This document shows positions 10,841 through 22,779 of a stretch of 64,000 nt of DNA, in pieces. A program made the translations under genes and the position numbers. The stretch comes from Hemileia vastatrix (taxonomy: Eukaryota > Basidiomycota > Pucciniomycetes > Pucciniales > Zaghouaniaceae). Below the pieces are notes generated by a model that saw only the letters and a program-made list of their open reading frames with translations, was not told the origin of the DNA and searched no databases. Location: positions 33,413,700-33,477,699 of the forward strand of contig JASXTE010000001.1 of NCBI GenBank assembly GCA_030280995.1, written 5' to 3'. Positions within the stretch are counted from its first letter, which is position 1, and the number at the start of each line of letters is the position of its first letter.

Positions 10841-12285
10841 TGTTTACTTATTTGTAGTAGGTTTTACTACCTCAACTCCTTTCTTGTAATTAATATACCT
10901 GCTTTCATATATGTGGTTCAATAATATTTCATTGCATATATTAATAAACCCAGAAGTATCTCTGATGGTTTCAGTTCTAGCTTCAATAATGTCTCTGACA
11001 GATATAGGCAATTTGTATATTATTTTTTCTTTCCACTCATCATAATCCATTTTTGGATCCATGACTTTCATTATTTTTATTAAATTCATTAAAAATACCA
11101 TGGGTTTGGATCCAGCATTTGAATTATATCTGGCTTTCTCATACAATCTTTTTTGAGTGATCCTAAATTTTGGGCCACCAAATTGCCTTTCAATTAGTGC
11201 CTTCCATTCCTTCAAGGAGTAGTTAATTCCCTCACTCAATACAGATTCAAACCATAATAAGGCCACATCTGTAAATAAAGATATCAGTTTTGATTTAATT
11301 GCTTCATCAGGTAGTTTGTATGAGAATTTTAGGTTATCAATTCTCTAAATGAATTGTTGCCAATAGGATTGTGAATTACCATCAAAAGAAGGGTACTGAT
11401 CTAACTTAGGCAAGTTCTTTTAGTTAGTTTTTGCTTCCATAAATTAAGGAATATTAAGTAATTCACTTACTTTAGAAAGATGATCATTTATATCATCCTT
11501 TACTGATTTTATATTCTCGGAGCCCAAGACACTATTTTCATGTTCAATCATTGGTTTATCATCTGAATGTTTCATAAAAACTGGTACTCTTTCCACATAG
11601 GAGGCATTATCTTTTACTTTATCAGTATTTTTCAAAATTTTAGCTATCTCAATTTCTACTCTTTGTAAATGATTCTTTATTACAGGTACATGTGTTAAGT
11701 TATCATTCACATTTGAAAAAGACAATTTTACATGTCCTTCTATGGTAGCCATAATATTCTGAGAATGTTCTAATTTAATTTGTAAAATCTTAATCTCAGA
11801 GTTTTATCTTTATTCTCACTGGTTAATTGACTATTTGAATTTTCATTAATTTTTAACCTATTGGCTGTGGTACTCAATGATTGTGTGAGGTTTAATAATA
11901 CACTTTCTGTATTATTGTTTGACTCTCTAGAGAATTCTTCTATTCTTTCAATTCTCAATAATAATTTGCTAATGATTTTTGATTCCATTTGATTTTCTTT
12001 TAAAAAATATTCAATTTTTTCCATTTCCAATTCAGAAGACTCATCATCAGGCTCAAGATTTACTTCATTTTGTTCCTTTTTAATGTGACTGGTATTATCC
12101 TGGCTATCAATAAAATTATGTATGTTGTCATTTTGTAAAGACAAGTTTAAGATGTTATTTTCAAATGTATAATTTTTTAAATCTTTATCAATTATATCCA
12201 GTAACTCTCTATCAATCTCATTACCTATAAGTAATTTATTGTTAGTATTATATAATTGATCATGATAAGATGGATGACTTACCAA
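10841..12285 (-). pseudogene. gag: A2 gag (coiled-coil and capsid)
   Basis: Same order as A1: an N-terminal acidic helical part (SHPSYHDQLYNTNNKLLIGN, then DDESSELEMEKIEYFLKEN), a coiled coil, and the capsid segment with ALLWFESVLSEGINYS and IERQFGGPKFR. Several stops and slips break it between 11270 and 11780. The frame of 11770-12285 reads through the position of A1's stop at 1313. Confidence 0.8.
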
Positions 12286-12299
12286 GGTCTTTTTCCATT

Positions 12300-12683
12300 T
12301 CACCTGTCTCTCCTTACCTTTCCCCTGTAAGTGTGACTTCTGGAGCCCTGCTGTTGATGAATGTTGTAGTTTTGGGCATACCAGTCCCAATTCCATTTTC
12401 TTACTGTAATCCTTTGCTCCTCCTCTTGGACTGGAGGTGTAGCTCTGCAATTGTTGGGTGCAACTGTTGTTGGTTGAGCTTTTATTTCCACTAGAGCTTG
12501 GTTGACTTCTATGAAACCCTGTGCAGCTCTTTTCTTTATATTTTTCATCTGGTCTACTATGTTGTTGACTCTTATTGTTAAGGTGTTTAGCAGAGTGGAT
12601 AGGGAGTGAATTTATTCTTGTAAAGTATTTTTTTTCTTTATTGATACTTGTTTTAAAAGTCTTTCCCTTTCTTCCAGAGACAT
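12300..12683 (-). pseudogene. A2 ORF1 coiled-coil/basic protein
   Basis: Starts MSLEERERLLKQ at 12683, has one in-frame stop near 12610, then RVNNIVDQMKN... through the aromatic tail RKWNWDWYAQNYN and a basic end (SHTYRGKVRRDR) closing at 12300. Comparison with A1 shows this is the ancestral frame. Product unknown; see the A1 ORF1 entry. Confidence 0.55.
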
Positions 12684-12789
12684 CTGTGGAGTGTTGCTGT
12701 TGGTGGGAGAATCCTGGCCCTCCATTTGAATGTCCTGTAACAGGTCTTAAGCTATAAGGGTTTGCCTTACTACTGACAATATCATTGTT

Positions 12790-13400
12790 GTTGTCTTACA
12801 TTTTTATGTGGAATTTAAATCAAAAACTTGAAATTTGAGATATTATAACCTCAAAAGGAGTTTTATCAGTATTAATCAATACCACTGAAGATAGTTTTAT
12901 TGCTTACTTTTAGGTATTAAGTGAACTTATTAGTGCCAAAAATTAAATATGCTTTTATGTGGTCACTTGAATTAACTGGTCTACAATATGTAGCAGTGTT
13001 TTTATATTTAAAAAAGAAATTTGTCAGTAATATTCTTTCTAAGTATCAAATTAGTTTTAAAAACCAATAAAAAAGGGATTAAGAGTCCTGTTTTTAAAAT
13101 AAAACAATTAATTAATTTTTATTATCTGGTTTATTATCTGCAAAGATCACAAAATTAGTTGGTCTATTGACAAACTCCCACTAATGACAATTTTATGTTA
13201 AATTAGTTGTAAAATTGTTGATTCAATATCACAATTTTATTATATAACAAGGCTTCTTTTTCTGAAATTACTATATAAGTGACCCCAAACTGTTGTAATT
13301 ATCCAAATATTTCTATAGGGATTTTATTTACTTGTAGCCTCTCTTTGAATTTTTCTTACCAGAAGATAACCAACAGAATTCTTGAGGAAAGGTCCACAAT
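12790..13400 (-). other. A2 leader with candidate primer-binding site
   Basis: Untranslated stretch between 5' LTR and ORF1, matching A1 1-500. Immediately after the LTR end (13401) the minus strand reads ATTG then TGGACCTTTCCTCAAG, so a primer-binding site beginning TGG near 13396 is plausible. The complementary tRNA was not identified. Confidence 0.5.
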
Positions 13401-13429
13401 TGTCAGGCTGAGGTCAAGTACATAGACGT

Positions 13430-14956
13430 TGTGGTCTTCCAACATTGGCAGGGGCCTTTGTTGTGTGATTTGGCGCAGTTTGTGCATGTCTTAATTGACA
13501 TCTGTTAAAGAATTGGGTATTTTCCTGGTTTTATTCCGTGGATATTGGGTCTGCGGGTATGTGGGTGCTATCATTGGATAGCCCTGGTTTTTCTCTATAT
13601 TTTATGTCTTGAAGACATTTTTCATATTCTGAGTTTTAAGGGGTCATTTCCTCATTTTTCATTTATAAAAGATTGCTGTTTAATTTTGTTTTTCGTGTTT
13701 TACGGGCTAACCTTAAGTCTTAGGGTTAAGTGCTTAGTACCGTTGGATAGAGCTAATTTTTCTCTATATTTCATGTCTCAATGTTGTCATAGTGAAATTC
13801 CGTGTTTTAAAGGTTTTAGTAGTTGTAGCTAATTTTTCTAAGTAGATTAGTGGTTTTTATTGGTTTTCTGGCTTCAGGGAGGCCGGGCCGCTTCAGGCGG
13901 CATCTCCGACGTCAGGCGGCCTGCCCGCCTCTGTTTTAGGAGGTTGGGGAGCGCTCCAGGAGGGTTTTTTATGCAATTTGGTGGGTACAGGCGCCAGATT
14001 GGTGAGTGCGCATGGGCTCTTAGTTAGTGGTCTGTGTGTAAATAGTGAATAAGACAGTTTGGAAAAACCTTAATCATCATACAACCATCTGGAGGTGATC
14101 TCATTGTTCCTCACTCAGTTTTCACTGTTTTCTGGCCACAATTGGCTGTGTTTGTTGCAAGTAAGTTCTTCATTTAACTTAACTTTGGCAACTGTTTTCT
14201 CTGTTATAGTCTTGCAAGCTATAGCAAGTATTATTGCTGTCTCTGGTGTGGATTTGCAGCCTACATCAAGTATCTTTGCTGTCTCTGGTGTGGACTTTGT
14301 TCTACATTTCAGTTCTTTGGTCTGGTAGTCTATCTGGTGACTACTTTCTTGGCTCATCAAGCAGTCAAGTGTGTTAAAAAGGGGCTTTAGCAAAACAGGA
14401 ACCAACTTACTTTAGCAAGTAAATCTCACTCTATTTTTCTAAAGAGACAGGGGATTTTCTCTCTGGTTTTTCTCCAACTCCCTTGGTCAAGGCCTATAGC
14501 TAGTACTATAGGATTGTCTACACCGGAGGTGATATGATTGTTCCTCACTCAGTTTTCACTGTTTTCTGGCCACAATTGGCTGTGTTTGTTGCAAGTGAGT
14601 TCTTCATTTAACTTAACTTTGGCAACTTTTTTCTCTGTTATAGTCTTGCAAGCTATAGCAAGTATTATTGCTGTCTCTGGTGTGGATTTGCAGCCTACAT
14701 CAAGTATCTTTGCTGTCTCTGGTGTGGACTTTGTTCTACATTTCAGTTCTTTGGTCTGGTAGTCTATCTGGGGACTACTTTCTTGGCTCATCAAGCAGTC
14801 AAGTGTGTTAAACAGGAGCTTTAGCAAAACAGGAACCAACTTACTTTAGCAAGTAAATCTCACTCTATTTTTCTAAAGGGACAGGGGATTTTATCTCTGG
14901 TTTTTCTCCAACTCCCTTGGTCAAGGCCTATAGCTAGTACTATAGGATTGTCTACA
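13430..14956 (+). mobile_element. Solo LTR of family B with ACGT target duplication
   Basis: Starts TGTGGTCTTCC and ends TAGGATTGTCTACA, flanked by ACGT at 13426-13429 and again at 14957-14960. Joining the flanks restores the A2 LTR sequence found intact at 8001-8010 on the opposite strand. There are no internal genes, so it is a solo LTR left by recombination. It is longer than other B LTRs because its last 432 bp are duplicated in tandem. Confidence 0.88.
14091..14956 (+). repeat. Tandem duplication of the B LTR 3' end (434-bp offset)
   Basis: 14091-14522 and 14525-14956 are near identical, both beginning GGAGGTGAT and ending GTCTACA. Each carries a shorter internal doublet (GCTGTCTCTGGTGTGGA, twice). 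The open frames inside are repeated translations of this duplication and not genes. Confidence 0.9.
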
Positions 14957-16424
14957 ACGTGAACTAGCTTGAATGGTCACTTGTATAGAAGATTTTAAAG
15001 CTCCTATATGAATACTGCAGTACAAATCCAATAAGTATTAAAATATAACTCAATATAAGGGTCTCAGTAATTTTAATCTCACTAATTATATATGGCTTAC
15101 AATCTTATAGTTGGTAGAAATATATATTTAATAAATTCAAATACTATTCAAAGACTTTATAAGTACTATTGATTTTTATTGTAATTTTAATGGTTATATA
15201 TTTGAATTGTAATGATCAAGAATGTAGAAAACAAGACCTAACCCCCCCTTTTATACACAATAACTTCCCCAATGAACACCTTGATTTACCAGCTAAATAC
15301 CTGGATAATAATGCACATTCCAACTAATAGACATTTCTAAACAACATAAAGAGTGACTAGTAACATAATTATAATGATATAACCTGCTAAAATCCTGTAG
15401 TAATAGGGATAATTTATCAAAAATAAAGAATAAGAAAAAAAGAGAGTATACATGTGTAATACATTGAAATAAAAGACTAAAAAGGGAAAATTAAGACTAA
15501 TTATTACTTAATAATAAGGGGAATCAAAAGTAGAAATGTTGGGGCTAATCATGACATTAAACTATGTGAAATCTCTATTCAAAAATATCCAAAATTGACT
15601 GAGAAACCACTTAAAAACTCAAAAAAGGGTGTGAGATGTGGGTTAACTACATGCAGACCTTGGAAGGTGCTTAAACAGGTAAATCCTTGACTAATTTAGG
15701 TGAAAGTAGGTGTGGTAGTGAATTAAAGCGCTAAGATTGAGGTTAGTAATGAAATTAGTGGATATAATAAGGGTCAATGCATTTATAATTAAACTAGGAC
15801 ACTAAATAAGCCCCTGTCACCTATTTTAGTGTGGTTCCCTACAGTGAGCCTAGAATGTGGGGTAATTATAGATTGAAAAAGCTAACTTTGCTTAAAATGA
15901 AACTATTTATTGACACAGGAAAAATGCAGGCAGTATGTGGTCAGTACACAGAAGCCATTTCTGGCATAAAAAACACCAAGTTTGAAATGTTATTTTTATG
16001 CATTTGGGTAGCCAAATAAATAGCTCCAATTAATATAAAATTATCTGTCAAAGCAAATTATCAATATTATTAAATTTATAGCACATATATTCAACTTTTA
16101 AGTGATATAAATCACATTTCTTGTTTTTCATGTAAAATAATGAAGACAACAGCTTTTAGTCTACTTAAAAATTATTTAGCCTTATATTTAAGGTTCTTAA
16201 GATTACCCTAAAATATTACAACCTAATATTAAGTAAATAAGACTTATGAAATGTGGATATATGCATGTATATAAGGTTTTATAATGGCATATTTAGTATT
16301 TTATCATAAATTTACTTATGTATACAATTTTTGTACTCTAATTTATTGCTTCCATGTATATTTCATGTGTTTAACATAACTTATAAGTACTTTTTACTCA
16401 GTCCTGAGGATATACAGGCTGACA

Positions 16425-17167
16425 GTAAACAAAATTCAGTTCTGGCCAAGACCCAAGAATACAACTGAAGTCAGAGGGATTTTGGGCATATGTGTTTATG
16501 TCAGAATTTTTATTAAGGACTTTTCTTCCTTGGCAGCTCCTTTGAGAAGGTTGAATTAAAAGGATGAAGAGTGTAAAAGTCCATTTGTGAAGTTGAAGAA
16601 GGTTTTTGGAGAAGATATTGTTCTGCATAAGTTTGATTATGAAAAATGTTCAGGCAGGATTTATTTACAATACAGCACATGTCTTTTTCCCCATGTGGTG
16701 CAAAAATTATGCGACAAATGCAAAACAATTTTTTTTGCACTTAAGACCCATCTAAGACCTTTAAGTGCCAAAAATAATTTTTACATAACCGTTGCATAAT
16801 TGTTGTGCCCCAAGACAAACAAACATTTATTGTAGTGTTAGCAGTTGACTCAAGTTATATTGCTTCTGGTGAGGCCTTGTATCAGATGGATAAAGCTGGT
16901 TATATTAGACCAGTCAGTTATGAATCTGTGGTTTTTACCAAGGGGGAATTAAGATATTCTCAATTGAAATTAGAACTCTGTGGAGTGGCAAAATTTCTGA
17001 ATAAATTGCAAAATTTTTTATGCAGTCAACACTTCAAATTGTAGGTGGATGCTAAATCTCTAATACAAATGATTAATTCCCTAAGTTTTACAAATGCACC
17101 CATGACCAGATGGGTAGCTTTTATTTGAAATTTTTCTTTTATTTAGTTCATATGACTGGAAAGAAGT
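16425..17167 (+). pseudogene. pol: D element pol, left part (RT end and RNase H)
   Basis: Begins abruptly at the A2 LTR edge with codons matching KNIQSWPRPKNTTEV of family B (22590), so RT's C-terminal connection. It continues into RNase H (VDSSYIASGEALYQMDKAG, ELRYSQLKLELCGVA around 16850-17000) and stops at 17167 where the B element begins. The rest of this pol gene resumes at 30461. Many stops. Confidence 0.8.
16662..16826 (+). mobile_element. MITE-like insertion in D RNase H
   Basis: About 165 bp between the codons for IYL and VLAVDSS, absent from the family B homolog (22836), where these codons are contiguous. Its ends are imperfect inverted repeats: TACAATACAGCACATG on the left and the reverse complement TACAATAAATGTTTG on the right, with a shared AATTATGC block further in. 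No coding capacity. Exact ends and target duplication are uncertain. Confidence 0.45.
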
Positions 17168-18208
17168 TGTGGTCTTCCAACATTAGCAGGGCCTTTGTTG
17201 TGTTATTTGGTGCTGTTTGTGGAATGAAATTATTGTATAAAATATGGGTCTATCTGGTTTTATGGGATGAATATTGGGACTATTGGTATGTGGTAATTAC
17301 CATTTAATAGCCCTGGAGCTTCTTTGTATTTCATGTCTTTTTGGCATTTTTCATATTCTAAGTTTAAAGGGATCTTTTTCTCATTTTTCATTTCTAAAAG
17401 ATAGATGTTTTATTTTATTTTTTGTGGTTTTGGGCTAACCTTAAGGTTTAGGTTTAAGTGCTTGGTACCATTGGATAGACCTTATTTGGCTCTATATTTC
17501 ATGTTTCAAAGTTTTTATTGCTTAATTTTGTGTTTTAAAGGTTTCAGTAGTTGTAGTGAATTTTTCCAAGGTAAATAGGGTATTTTGACTCAGATGTGGG
17601 TGCCTGAATGGCGTGAAGCTGCATGCGGGCCAGAATATGACATTGGAAGGTGGGAGAAGTGCTTTAAAATGGTTTTTATGCATTTTAGAGGTGGAATTGG
17701 GTAAGTTTTGTTTGGATCTTGCATCTACATATTGAAGAAGAAAGTTTTGGGGCAACTCTAACCTAGATACAACCATTTGTTAATTAGATCACTTTATCTC
17801 ACTCAGTTTTTACTGTTTTTGGGCCCCAATTGGTTGTGTTTGTTGCACAGTTACTTCTTTATTTAACTCAACTTTGTTAACTGGCTTCTCTGGTGTAGCT
17901 CTTCAACCTGCATCAAGTATTATTTCTTTTTTATGTGCAACAAGTGCACTGTGTCTCTCGTTTATGGTGTGGATTTTCTCTGCATTATAGGTTTTGGTTC
18001 TTTGGTTCTCAGTGGTCTGCTATTGGCTACTGTCTTGGCTTGTCAAGAAGTCAAGAAGCTGTTTGAAAGGGGTATTGTAACAGTCTTCAATTTTCAGTAT
18101 CAAATTAATCCCAACTGGCATTTCTTAAAGGGACAGGAGATTTTCTCTCTGGTTTTTCTCAAACTCCCTTAGTCAAAGCCTATAGGTAGTACTATAGAAT
18201 TGTCTAAA
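17168..18208 (+). repeat. B element 5' LTR
   Basis: TGTGGTCTTCC... to ...GAATTGTCTAAA; the terminal CA seen in the solo LTR is decayed to AA. TGGTTCACAATGTGGGG starts at 18213 and is the candidate primer-binding site. Open frames within are not conserved. Confidence 0.85.
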
Positions 18209-18329
18209 TTTCTGGTTCACAATGTGGGGAGAGGGTAATCTAGATTTTTGGAATCTCTGTTACTGTTGGACTCTCTTCTTTGGTGGACTTTTTGTGGATT
18301 TTGGATTTTTTTGATTAAAAATTTGATTT

Positions 18330-20277
18330 CTAGAACCTGTTGGACCCATAGCTTCAGGACCCTCTTTCTCTAGTGGTGGTGGTAGTGGAACTAGCTTTAC
18401 TAAGGATTTTTATCCTCCTGTTTCTGTTGGGCCCTCTGTCAGGATCAAGTCTTGGAAGGGGTCAATGTTTATGAGGGAGGATGTGGAGGTTTTTTTGGAG
18501 ATATTTGAGGCTCCTGCAAATGTGGATTGGGCTTCTCAATTGGACATGGTGAAGCAAGTAATTTTCTATATTGGTGATAGGGCTTTGGTAATGAAGGTGT
18601 GTGCTATGGAAGGTTATAGAAGGAAGTAATTGAAGAATTTGTGCCTCCAGATGATGAATAGGTGGGGATCCATGTATTCTTTAGTGGATCTCAATATGAT
18701 TGCAAGTGAATGGCAATCTTATGTAGGGGTGGACAACCTCTATTCATATAGAAAGTTTTTGGCTTAGCTGAAGCCAGTTGTGGGTTATCTGTAGGAAATG
18801 GAGGATATGGAAAGCACTTAATCTTTCAGGGATATTTTTTAGTCTTCTCTTTCTAGGGAGGTTAGGATAAATGTGTTGAAGGGGCTAGCTAGGAAGGACA
18901 AGATAAAGGTGCTTCCCAATGGGAATCAAAAGCTACCAGCTCTCTCTGTGGTCAAGGAGTTTGTTTAAAAGCATTTGAATTTATTGGAATTGGACACTTT
19001 CTAGGAAGCTAACACTAAATATGTTAGCAAGGTTAGTGAGGCTCTAGTAGAGGATGTGGAGAATTCAAGGAAAAATATGGATAATGCTGGAGAGTGGAAG
19101 GTTCCTGAAAAGGCTAAAGAGGTGGACCCTGTGGTAGAGCAGTTGGCTGATATGAAAAATCAGCTACATATTTTTTTCAGGAGGCTCAGGAGGCCAATAA
19201 GGCTCCTTCTCAGCCTAGAGATTTTGAAACGAGGGCTGGTAGAAGTGATCCTTGTGTTTTCTCTTACTGCAGCAGGAAGGGAAATAAATAAAATGATTGC
19301 TTAGAATTGAACAGGGATTTGTTTGAAGGAAAAGTGGAGTTTGATGTAAAGTTTTTCAAACTACCTTATGAAACATTTTTCAAAGATAGTGATGGTCAGG
19401 CTCCTGTGGATTTGTTCAGGAGGAGGCAGAATAGTGGTTCAAGGAGGCCAAGATTTGATAAGTATCCAGATGAGGCATCTGCTTCTAAAAAATTTGGAGA
19501 TGATAGAAAAGGGAAGGGAAAGGAGGCCAAAAGGGTCTCATTTGCATCTTCTATTGGTGGTCTAGAGTTGTATTCTTGTGGTGGTAAGTCAGGTGGAGAG
19601 TGCTTGGCTGGTGTTTATGATGTTGAATCAGGAAAATGGGAAAGCCTAAGAGCAGTGCTCAGGCTCAGCCCAAGTTAAAGAATTCTAAAGGTGATCCTAA
19701 GCTGAGTGGAGATAGGAGGAATTAAAAGCAAGGAGGAGATGTAAAAAATGCAGAAGGGGATGGCTGATATGGGTCCCCAAATTTTGGAGCATTGGAACTG
19801 AATGCAGAGCTAATTCGTATGGAGGTTAATTCTTATTCTGAGGAGGATGTACCTTTGGACACATGGCCAAAGCCTGCTGGGATTAAAGGTTCTAGAAATT
19901 TTTCTGGTTTTATTTCTGTTGTTGGAAAATCTGATGATGGTGGTCCTCAAGAATCTTCAAGGACCAATGTGGTGAAGCCAAGGGCTCATTTTGAAAGGCC
20001 ATTGGTTTCTGGTCAGGAGAATTTTATGAACTCTGTGTTGGAAAGAATGAAAAAGGTTCAGGTTTCCCTCTCTTATGGGGAATTATATGCTATCAGTCCT
20101 GGATTGGCTGATAGGCAAAAGAAATTTTTGACCAGAAGAAGGGTCTCTTATGGGGAAGGGGAATATATTTGGGATTCTGCTGAAAATTCTGGTGATGGGG
20201 CAGATACTCATTTTTCTGCTCCTCTGGGATTTTTCAATGTCACCCTACATGGCATGGAAGCTAGTGAATCAGTTGAT
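18330..20277 (+). pseudogene. gag: B element gag
   Basis: A Ser/Gly-rich start (SFSSGGGSGTSFTKDFYP) is followed by a capsid-type helical region (EVFLEIFEAPANVDWASQL, then RKDKIKVLPNGNQ). A degenerate zinc knuckle near 19245-19300 (SYCSRKGNK, NDCLELNRDLFEG) has Asn where His is expected. A basic/Ser tail follows. Stops occur about every 100-200 bp, several at TAG/TAA where Gln would fit. The arrangement matches the basidiomycete Ty3/Gypsy type whose knuckle is followed by an EL-RDL segment. Confidence 0.7.
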
Positions 20278-20561
20278 TAAGATTCTCAAATAAACCTGAT
20301 TTCATTTTATGAGGCCACTTATTTGAGTCTCCCCCTCAAGACCAGAATTGGTGAAAATTTAAGAGGGATAGGAGTTTATGTCACTGATCTAGTGGGGACT
20401 TCTGAGTTTTTTAAATTGGATGTTGGTGGAGCCATTGGGAAGGTTCACTTTTATGTTTCCAAGGGGGCAGTAGAATCTGTTTTGGGTGGGCCATTATATA
20501 TGGATTCTCAGGTAAAAATTGGTTATCAGTTTATTTTGAATCAGTTTGGAATTTACTGGTG
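20278..20561 (+). pseudogene. B element aspartic protease-like domain
   Basis: DSQINLISFYEATYLSLP at the start is where the active-site DSGS-NL motif is expected; the essential DTG/DSG is not intact because a stop follows VD at 20278. The remainder (VHFYVSKGAVESVLGGPLY, then YQFILNQFGIYW) matches the hydrophobic flap and C-terminal part of retrotransposon proteases. Confidence 0.6.
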
Positions 20562-21936
20562 AGGATGAAAGGAGACTTCATATGAGGTTGTTATCCCCTG
20601 GTGAGGATGGTTGGGAAAAAGAACTGGCTTGTCATTTATGTGCCAGTGTACGGATTTTTGCAGAAGAATAATGGAAGTGGGTTCTGCTTCTGGTTTTTTG
20701 GAGTGTAGCTCAAGCTCTAGTGGAAGTTTGTCTTTTTAGAGTAATGAGGGCTGATCACCCTAGTGCTTTAACCTCTCCACAAAATGAGGAAATCCCAGGT
20801 TGTAGTAGGTCAGCTCCCTTGGAGATATACCAAGTGAATTTTCAACTTTCTCTTCTTCAAGTTTCTCTTTTCTGCAAGTATTCATCAATTATTTTGTAAA
20901 ATCTCTGTTCTCTTTCAAGATTATTAATTCTTTTTAGTTAAAGTTCAAGCAAGAAGATTGGTTATATATCTTTATTGAAAATATGATGGAATGCTGTGGA
21001 GTGGTGAGGTCTAAAAGTAAGTCCTCCCAATTGTGCACTGCTAGGGTTTTTTCTAAACCTTTCAAAAAATTAACTGGGCCAAACCTTAAGCATTTTGGAA
21101 ACCCCTGGTTATTTTTGTAGGTCAGAAAAAAAATAAAGAAAAGAATATAAAAATTTCAAGATAACTGAAGAAAACAAAAAAAACTGAAGATAATGAAGAA
21201 AGAAGATAAGAATTTTTTTTTTTGAAAATCAACAAGATCAATTTTTGGGCCTCTAGCATGAGGTTAAACTGAATAATTTTAGAAGAGATGGTTCTGAAGA
21301 GGGATCAAGATTTGAAGATTTAGAAGATGGAAGTGAAGATGAAGATCTGGATTTAAGGGAAAGTTTTGGAGTGGTGAGATTAGGAAATAAAAGTAAGTCC
21401 TCCCAATTTTGAACTGCTATGGTTTCTTCTGAACCTTTCAAAAGTATTACCTTGGCCACACATGTGAGAAATGGGGAGACTCTTGGTTTTTTTCCAGGTC
21501 TGTTGGTGAAGAATTTCTGAAGATCCCTGAAGTTGAAGTTGAAGCAGAAAAGTATAAGAAGGTAGCTCAGAAGATTAGGTCGGTAAATTAGCCTATTTAA
21601 GCTAGTTTGAATTCTCCTTTGAAGAAACCTCTTTTGTGAAGAAATATTTACTGTAATCCTCTGGTAAAGAATCCTCCTGATTATTTGGAAACTGCTGGAA
21701 TGACTGTGGAAAGGTTGAAGGTGGTTAATTTTGGTCCTGATGGTTGGTTATCAGATGAAAGGAAAAAGTTGTTGTTACTTGTGATTGTTTTGAGGGAAAA
21801 AGCATTGGCATTTGTGGAGAAGGAAGGAGGTGTTTTGAAACATTTTTATGGAGAAACTTTCTTGATTCCTGTGTTGTACCATTAAACTTGGAAGATCAAG
21901 CAAATTTAAATTCCAGCTTCTATTAGGGATGATTTT
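20562..21936 (+). pseudogene. B element protease-RT spacer with direct repeat
   Basis: Poorly conserved linker between protease and RT. The GEDGWEKELACHLC region at about 20600 is coding-like. 20998-21075 and 21368-21450 are direct repeats 370 bp apart (GGAGTGGTGAG ... AAGTAAGTCCTCCCAATT). Around 21130-21340 the sequence is purine-rich. From 21690 (NPPDYLETAGMTVERLKVVN) it is coding again and leads into RT. Confidence 0.5.
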
Positions 21937-22700
21937 ATGGAGATTATTAGGGAAATAGTCAGGACTGGGTTATATGAAAATTCAACATCTAGCTATTCTA
22001 GTCCAGTTTTCTGTGTGAATAAGAAAAATGAAAATTTTAGGGTGGTTCACAATCTCAGGGAATTGAATAGAATCACAATCAAGGATGCTGGAATTCCACC
22101 AAGTTCAGAGTATTTTGTTGAACCTTTTTCTGGAAGGGGTGTTAGAGTTTGGGTGATATTATGGGTGGTTATGATGAGAGGGGACTTCATGTGGATTCTA
22201 GGAGGCTCAAAACTTTTCAGACTTCTTTGGGAAGATTTCAACTCAGTAGGTTACCTCAAGGAGCAACTTATTCAGTGGAAGTCTATCAAGCACAGATGGC
22301 TTGGATTTTACAGGATGAGGTCCCTACTCATGCTGGTGGTTTTATTGATGATGACAGAATTAAAGGTCTCACGAAAGATTATGGTAATGAGGTGTTGAAA
22401 GAAAACCCTGGTATAAGGAGATTTGTTTGGGAGTATGCAGTAACTCTAGAGCAAGAATTTTTTAGGATTTAACAGGCTGGTTTGATTATCTCTGGGTCAA
22501 AAGTTAGTTTTTTTGTTACTTCATTTGAACTTCTGGGTCATTTGATGAGTAAAGAGGGAAAGATTTTGGAAAAGAAGAAAATTAAAAATATTCAGTCATG
22601 GCCAAGACCTAAAAATACTACTGAAGTTAGGGGGGTTTGGGGGTGTGTGTGTATGTCAGGATTTTTATTAAAGATTTTTCCTTGTTGGATTCACCTTTGA
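21937..22700 (+). pseudogene. pol: B element reverse transcriptase
   Basis: Motifs: SPVFCVNKKNENFRVVHNL, LKTFQTSLGRFQLSRLPQGA and the active-site box GGFIDDDRIKG. The box with FIDD and a following IKG differs from family A's YIDDII and is the form I associate with another basidiomycete Ty3/Gypsy group. The C-terminal connection is SKEGKILEKKKIKNIQSWP. It is split over three frames by slips near 22130 and 22470. Confidence 0.8.
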
Positions 22701-22779
22701 AGAAGTTGAACAGAAAATATGTAAATGTATATTGAGAATTGACTGAAGAATGTGAAGATGTGATTCAGAAGTTAAAGAA

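Larger units (their letters stand above)
8031..16424 (-). mobile_element. Ty3/Gypsy retrotransposon A2, truncated by A1
   Basis: Reverse-strand family A copy. It begins with a 5' LTR whose first base is 16424, then leader, ORF1, gag, protease, RT, RNase H and part of integrase, which stops abruptly at 8031 where A1's LTR starts. The rest of A2 should lie left of this window beyond A1. A2 itself abuts the pol gene of D at 16425, so it inserted into D. More decayed than A1: both catalytic RT residues in the YIDD box are changed. Confidence 0.88.
13401..16424 (-). repeat. A2 5' LTR (1493 bp, split by a solo B LTR)
   Basis: Reading the minus strand it starts TGTCAGCCTGTATATCC at 16424 and ends CCTGACA at 13401. 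It matches A1's 3' LTR throughout, except that 13430-14960 is a later insertion near its 3' end. Without the insertion its length is 1493 bp against 1502 bp in A1. TATA box at about 15249-15256 on the minus strand. No genes inside. Confidence 0.85.

Noticed and set aside
14095..14839. Pairs of 74-96 codon frames on both strands
   Set aside because: They are the same LTR sequence seen twice because of the 434-bp duplication, and the other B LTRs do not keep them open.
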